Shown here: positions 59,690 through 64,000 of the stretch, one piece after another
Numbering within the stretch: the stretch's first letter is position 1
Layout: every line of letters starts with the position of its first letter
Assembly: GCF_001704415.2 (NCBI RefSeq)
Contig: NC_030817.1
Coordinates: 50,329,550 to 50,393,549, forward strand
Length of the DNA stretch: 64,000 nt
Source of the DNA: Capra hircus
Taxonomy: Eukaryota; Chordata; Mammalia; Artiodactyla; Bovidae
Direction of reading: 5' to 3'
Notes under the pieces: model-generated
What the model saw: only the letters and a program-made list of their open reading frames with translations
What the model was told of the DNA's origin: nothing
Databases searched by the model: none
Made by a program: the position numbers and the translations under genes

Positions 59690-59947
59690 TTTTAAAATTT
59701 TATCTGTGTATTTGGCTGCACTGGTTCTTAGTCGTCGCATGCAGGATCTTTGTTGCAGTGCACGAGCTCTCTCTGGTTGCAGTGCTCTGGCCCCCCGGGG
59801 GCACATGCTCAGTAGTTGCAGCATGGGCTCAGTTAGTTGCTTGGTTGCTCTGTGGCATGTAGGATCTTAGTTCCCCAACCAGGCATCGAACCTGCGTCCC
59901 CTGCATTAGAAGCATAGTCTTAACCACTGGACCGCCGGGGAAGTCCT
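59690..59947 (-). mobile_element. CHR-type SINE, antisense
   Basis: tggctgcactggttcttagt, cccaaccaggcatcgaacct, ctggaccgccggggaagtcc. It ends about 180 bp before exon B. Confidence 0.85.
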
Positions 59948-60124
59948 GGCACTTTAGTTTTAATAACGGGTGGTGGGCTGGACCTGTAGGCTGTAGGGTG
60001 CTGATCGCTGGCTTAGCATGGTGCCCAGAACGTAGTGGGTTTTAAAAAATGTCAGCCATCCTTGAAGCTGGGAGCTGGGCCTTGACTATGGTTCCCATGC
60101 TCACCTGTTCCACGTCTTTACCAG

Positions 60125-60331
60125 AACGTCGAGGTCCTGGCCAGTCGGAGCAGTACTGCAGAGCAAACCCAGGTGGGGGCAGAGATGCGCGTGAAGGCTC
60201 TGCAAGAGGAGAACGAGAAGCTGCGGGGGAGTGTGGAAGAGCTGGAGCGCACTGTGGCTCGGCTGCAGAGGCAGCTTGCTGACCTTCAAGATGATGAGGC
60301 CAAAGCAAAGGAGACGCTCAAGAAGTGTGAG
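60125..60331 (+). CDS. CGNL1: CGNL1 (paracingulin) internal coding exon B, 69 codons
   Basis: Next exon of the same rod. The acceptor is a pyrimidine-rich stretch ending tttaccag at 60117-60124; the donor is gag|gtgagg at 60332. Both ends are phase 0. The peptide runs from NVEVLASRSS through MRVKALQEENEKL to AKETLKKCE. Its first 20 or so residues are Ser/Thr/Gln-rich and less regular, which may be a soft spot or short skip in the coil. From about residue 21 onward, strong heptads resume. Residues such as VEVLASRS and DEAKAKETLKK match remembered mammalian CGNL1 and have no counterpart in cingulin, so this exon is the main basis for choosing the paralogue. Exons A and B together give 140 residues, exactly 20 heptads. 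An internal cag|gtgggg after codon 16 resembles a splice donor. No stop or frameshift is present. Confidence 0.88.
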
Positions 60332-61276
60332 GTGAGGCTTGCTGGGCCCCCAGCTTGGGCTTGGCAGCCACGGATCCTCCTTTCCTGTGTGAGTGACTTG
60401 AGAAGCTGAAAGGGATTTATTATCATAATCAAGTAGGAAAGGTCAAGGTGGCTGTGACTGCCTCTTTGTAAACCATTGCTTTTGTTCCTCTGTGCATGGT
60501 GCAAATGGGAGACAGCTTTTGAACAGGCCTGGAACAGGTCTGATGGACTTGGCATGGGGAGCTCAGGTGCAGGCACAGGGGTCCCCATTCGCCCAGACAT
60601 CAGGTGTGCTCAACCTTTTCACACTGAGCCGAGGCCTCCAGACACCCCAAAAGGGCATCTTAACCCTAACATCAGGCCCACTCTCACTCGTGACTGTTTT
60701 TTCTTTTTTCAGCAGTTGGTTGATGGATTTGAGGTCACGTAAGTTTTGCCAGATCAGTTATCTGGTTTTCCAGATCTCTAGCAGTGGGAGACCGTTAGCA
60801 AGAGACACGCACTGATAGCTGCGAGAAATGGCAGCTGACAATAAACAGAGAGAAAAGAAAAGTGATGGGAGGGGTATTCTAACAGAGGTTTCCCAAATGG
60901 TCACCCTTAACATCACCTGAAAAGCTTTTTCTCAGACTGTGTGCCTGAGCTCGTTCACACTTGAGTACTGAGTTGATTCATACTAGAGTTCCTTCAGTGT
61001 TGTTGCTGATGCTCCTGTGCTGAGGATGGATATCTGTATCTTCCCCCAGATCATTTCAGATGACTGGTTTGGATGTTCATTTCTGGTTAAGAATGGCACT
61101 GCAGACAGGCACACACATCTGTTTTGTGCTACTGTGGGCCCATGACAGGTGTATGGTGACCGTAGCCCCTGCCGGCTATGTCTGTGGATGTCCCCTGCCT
61201 GCCTTTCATGCTGCTGAGTCAGCTTCTTAGGCACAGCACCCATCTGAGTGTGCATTAACTCCATGTTTCTTTGTAG
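60332..61276 (+). other. Short CGNL1 intron (945 bp) between exons B and C
   Basis: GT-AG intron. No young SINE is seen, in contrast with the repeat-dense flanks. The part around 60880-60960 resembles an old hAT-type transposon remnant (phrases about a missing 5' end of the MER5/MER20 kind), but this is not secure. The rest shows nothing recognisable. Confidence 0.75.
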
Positions 61277-61381
61277 GGAGAAACTCGGCAATTAGAAGAG
61301 GCCCTTCTGCATGCAAGAAAGGAAGAGAAAGAAGCTGTGTCAGCCAAAAGGGCCCTGCAGACTGACCTGGAAGAGGCTCAG
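61277..61381 (+). CDS. CGNL1: CGNL1 (paracingulin) internal coding exon C, 35 codons
   Basis: Short exon, 945 bp after exon B. The acceptor is ctttgtag at 61269-61276; the donor is cag|gtagac at 61382, which is a weak match to the consensus (6 of 9 positions). Both ends are phase 0. The 35 residues (exactly five heptads) run from GETRQLEEAL to QTDLEEAQ. Cingulin has a similar LEEAL...AAKRALE..LEEAQ stretch, so this is a conserved rod segment in both paralogues. The reading frame stays open a few codons past the donor before diverging. The exon end after Q agrees with the remembered protein, which continues GNLSQ in the next exon, outside this window. No reading-frame damage is seen. Confidence 0.85.
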
Positions 61382-61529
61382 GTAGACATTGAGGGTCCTT
61401 ATCCCCCGACAGAAGAAGCGCGAGAAGGAGGGACATGTCCAGATCGCCACTGGTCCTGTCCTTCCAGGCTGCTCCTTCCATAATAACCATCATGGACTTC
61501 TAGCTGTCTCTATGAGCCAGGGGTTCTTT

Positions 61530-61830
61530 TTATTCACTTATTTGTCTATTTTTGGCTGCTGGCTCTTTGCTGCTGAGCGGGCTGTCCTCTGGTTGTGGTG
61601 AGCACGGGCTGCTCTCGAGTTGTGTCTTGTCGTTGTTGTGGAGCCTGGGCTCTAGGACTCCTGGGCTTCAGCAGTTGTGGCTCCTGGGCTCTAGAGAGCA
61701 GGCTCAGTAGTTGTGGAGCACGGGGCTTAGTTGCTCTGCGACATGTGGGATCTTCCAGGATCAGGGATCGAACTCGTGTCTCCTATATTGGCAGGCAGAT
61801 TCTTTACCATCGAGCCACCAGGGAAACCCC
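61530..61830 (-). mobile_element. CHR-type SINE, antisense
   Basis: ttttggctgctggctctttg, ggatcagggatcgaactcgt, catcgagccaccagggaaac. It begins about 150 bp after the exon C donor. Confidence 0.85.
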
Positions 61831-61834
61831 TAGA

Positions 61835-61990
61835 CTGGTGTTTTTTCACCTGGGGGACATTGCAGCAATGTCTGGAGATGTTGGTTGCCACGGTTGGGGG
61901 GATGCTACTGGCATCACGTGATTGGAGGCCAGGGCTGCTGCTCCCTATCCTGCACAGCCCAGGACACCCCTACAGCTGTGAAGCACCCAT
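61835..61990 (+). mobile_element. Old DNA-transposon remnant (hAT-like), copy 2
   Basis: gcaatgtctggagatgttgg, gggggatgctactggcatca and cacagcccaggacac align with the remnant at 18297-18420. Confidence 0.45.
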
Positions 61991-63688
61991 ATTTCAGTAG
62001 TGCTGGGGCTGAGAAGTCCTCCAGACATGGAAGAGCCTGGCAGCTTTCCAAAGATAAAATGCGAACTGTGTGAGAAGGCCAACAGAATCAGTCCCCAGGG
62101 CACTGTGGAGTTGCTCTGCGACAGAAGCCGATTTCCTCTCTCCTCTGGGCAAATGGATGCCTCAGAGCACAGTCCTTCAAGAGGGCTATTAAACGAAGCC
62201 CGAGGAAGTCATTTCCTTGAAACTGGATAGCTATCTGTATTCAAAATCAGCAGATTCTTAGAAAATTAGTTTTTCCCATTTGAAGGTTAGAAAGATTGTT
62301 TGAAGTATGTTCTTTAAAAAAAAAAAAAAAAAAGCCAAGTCTGCACTGAGGTTCTGAATTGACTTTGCCCAGTGACCTCAGTGTGATTCAGGTATGTCCT
62401 TCTTTCTACCTGCTCTGGAATTTTTAAGAACCAGCAGCATCATGCATTCCTCAGGTGAGTTTCTGAGGAGGTAAAAGCCAGTTGTTTTGAGCAGCTGTCT
62501 TAGAGGAGTCTGTTAAAGTGTTTCCTTAGGACTTGTGTGTCTGTAAGGGAGGGTGAGGCAGGGGCACATGAAAAGTGTCAGGAGCTGAGTCAGGATTCAA
62601 ATTTGTAAATGCCCAATTGCAGCTTTCCTTTCATATACAGCATCATCTCCTCAGGGCTAGAGGCGTGTGTACCGGGGTTCACTCAGGTCAGCCACAGCTC
62701 AGGAGCCCTCACCCCCAAACCTGCACCTTCTCTTTGGCTTCAGACAGAGACCTTGTTCTTGCATGCAGTAAAGTCCTGTATTTTCTTCGTTTTGGTGTCT
62801 TAGCTTTGGATTTCTTTTTCTTTCTTTATTAATCTAGATCTTTTGTTACTAACCCTTGTTCGGTTGATTTTGTGTGAACGGCAGTTGTCCTATGCTGCTG
62901 TTTAAGGGTTGTGGTGGCTACAACCCAGCAGTCAAAGTGCAGGGTTTACATCGCTGAGCTTGGGGACAGAAAGAGGAAAAACATTTGTATTCTGTGGGGG
63001 CAAAAATCTGCACTTTTGTGTCACATCCACACCAGGCTCTGGGTACAGCTGCTACAGGCTCTGTCTTTATCATCCTTTTATCAAACCAGAAACTTTCACA
63101 CAGAAGGAGGTGGTTCACCAGCTGTGAATCTGCAGCTCACAGCTAATTCAGTGGAAAGAACAGATGATGGCCTCAAGGTCTAAAGATCTTAATGTGATCC
63201 CTGCTGGCCTCTACCTCCAGATCTCCATCCCTGCCTTCAAAATTATCCCTGACGGGTTACTTTTGTTCAGGCCTGTTTTCGCAGTGGTGTTGAGATTGTG
63301 AGACTGCTTCAGGCGGCATGTGGCTGTGCTAACCACTGGCAACATAATCCGGCAGGAATTTTAAGAGGGTCCAACAATCTCACCATCGTTATCTGAATTA
63401 TCTTGTTTCAAAAGTAGTGCTATGAAAAACACACTATCACTCAAAACTACTTTGCTTTTTCTCAATTTGGGGACCAAACAGTCATTCCTTTAGCTCATTC
63501 TGCATGCCTCTCCCCAAACTGGCAATTAGAAGGGAGCTTAACCCTTAGAGGAAGAGGAGAGAGTAACTTTTTTTTTCCTTTTTCCCACATAAGCACTTTA
63601 TATTTCAAATTTTTTGTGCCTTTAACAATCTGCTGCATCTTCATGTGTGATAAATATATTTCTTGACATTGTAGGTGAAGACCTTGTG

Positions 63689-63970
63689 CAGTTCAGTTCA
63701 GTCGCTCAGTCGTGTCCGACTCTCTGCGACCCCATGCATCGCAGCACGCCAGGCCTCCCTGTCCATCACCAACTCCCGGAGTTCACTCAGACTCACATCC
63801 ATTGAGTCAGTGATGCCATCCAGCCATCTCATCCTCGGTCGTCCCCTTCTCCTCCTGCCCCCAATCCCTCCCAGCATCAGAGTCTTTCCCAATGAGTCAA
63901 CTCTTCGCATGAGGTAGCCAAAGTATTAGAGCCTCAGCTTTAGCATCATTCCTTCCAAAGAAATCCCAGA
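63689..63970 (-). mobile_element. BovB 3' end, antisense, little diverged
   Basis: gttcagttcagtcgctcagt, gcagcacgccaggcctccct, tcactcagactcacatccat and ccttccaaagaaatcccag. It looks the least decayed BovB piece in the window, so probably the youngest. Confidence 0.92.
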
Positions 63971-64000
63971 TCTGGTTTATTCTGGCTCAGTCAGACAGAG

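Larger units (their letters stand above)
6318..60124 (+). other. Large CGNL1 intron (53.8 kb) between exons A and B
   Basis: It begins gtgggt and ends accag, and joins two phase-0 exons of one rod. Both strands were scanned for coiled-coil or other conserved exons and none was found. It contains most of the mobile elements listed separately, one compound VNTR and several multi-kilobase stretches without recognisable repeats. Confidence 0.8.
61382..64000 (+). other. 5' part of CGNL1 intron downstream of exon C
   Basis: Begins gtagac. It holds a CHR SINE, an old DNA-transposon remnant and a young BovB 3' end. Nothing is recognised in 61990-63688 apart from an A-run near 62315-62334. Confidence 0.7.

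Noticed and set aside
6105..61381. Assignment to cingulin (CGN) or a myosin heavy chain
   Set aside because: Exon B residues fit remembered CGNL1 and not cingulin, and the 53.8-kb intron does not suit compact CGN. Myosin rod 28-residue charge repeats are not evident. A protein search with the three exons would settle it.

Overview
This window is vertebrate nuclear DNA from a ruminant, almost certainly a bovid. It is packed with repeats restricted to ruminants and other cetartiodactyls: Bov-tA and Bov-A2 SINEs (a tRNA-Glu-derived head joined to a BovB-derived body), BovB/RTE LINE fragments, bovine-type L1 3' ends and CHR-type SINEs. No prokaryotic gene organisation is present. Cattle, buffalo, sheep and goat cannot be told apart from this sequence alone.

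Three plus-strand protein-coding exons are well supported, at 6105-6317, 60125-60331 and 61277-61381. All three start and end at codon boundaries (phase 0), have AG acceptors and GT donors, and encode 71, 69 and 35 residues of charged heptad coiled coil. The peptide matches my recollection of the central rod of paracingulin (cingulin-like 1, CGNL1), a cytoplasmic plaque protein of tight and adherens junctions. The transcript runs left to right. The rest of the window is the end of an upstream intron (1-6104), a 53.8-kb intron (6318-60124), a 945-bp intron (60332-61276) and the start of a downstream intron (61382-64000). The first and last exons of the gene lie outside.

The introns hold layers of dated insertions. 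The oldest are MIR, L2, old L1, an MLT1-type LTR and hAT transposons. CHR SINEs, bovine L1 3' ends and a mariner-like miniature element are younger. Bov-tA/Bov-A2, BovB and a solo retroviral LTR are the youngest, and several keep clear target-site duplications (TSDs). The densest pile-up is 54.6-58.8 kb, where an antisense old L1 is split by several SINEs and followed by a 1.5-kb BovB fragment with a visible reverse-transcriptase YADD box. The most unusual sequence is at 50305-50893: nine nearly identical 37-bp blocks alternating with (TG)n tracts of different lengths. Each block carries a short palindrome and, on the minus strand, a run of GG doublets able to form a two-tier G-quadruplex.

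I found no second gene, RNA gene, CRISPR array, operon or evidence of a novel encoded system. The remaining open reading frames are chance or repeat-derived. Family names for repeats rest on recognition from memory, without a database search; edges without a stated TSD are accurate to roughly 10-50 bases.
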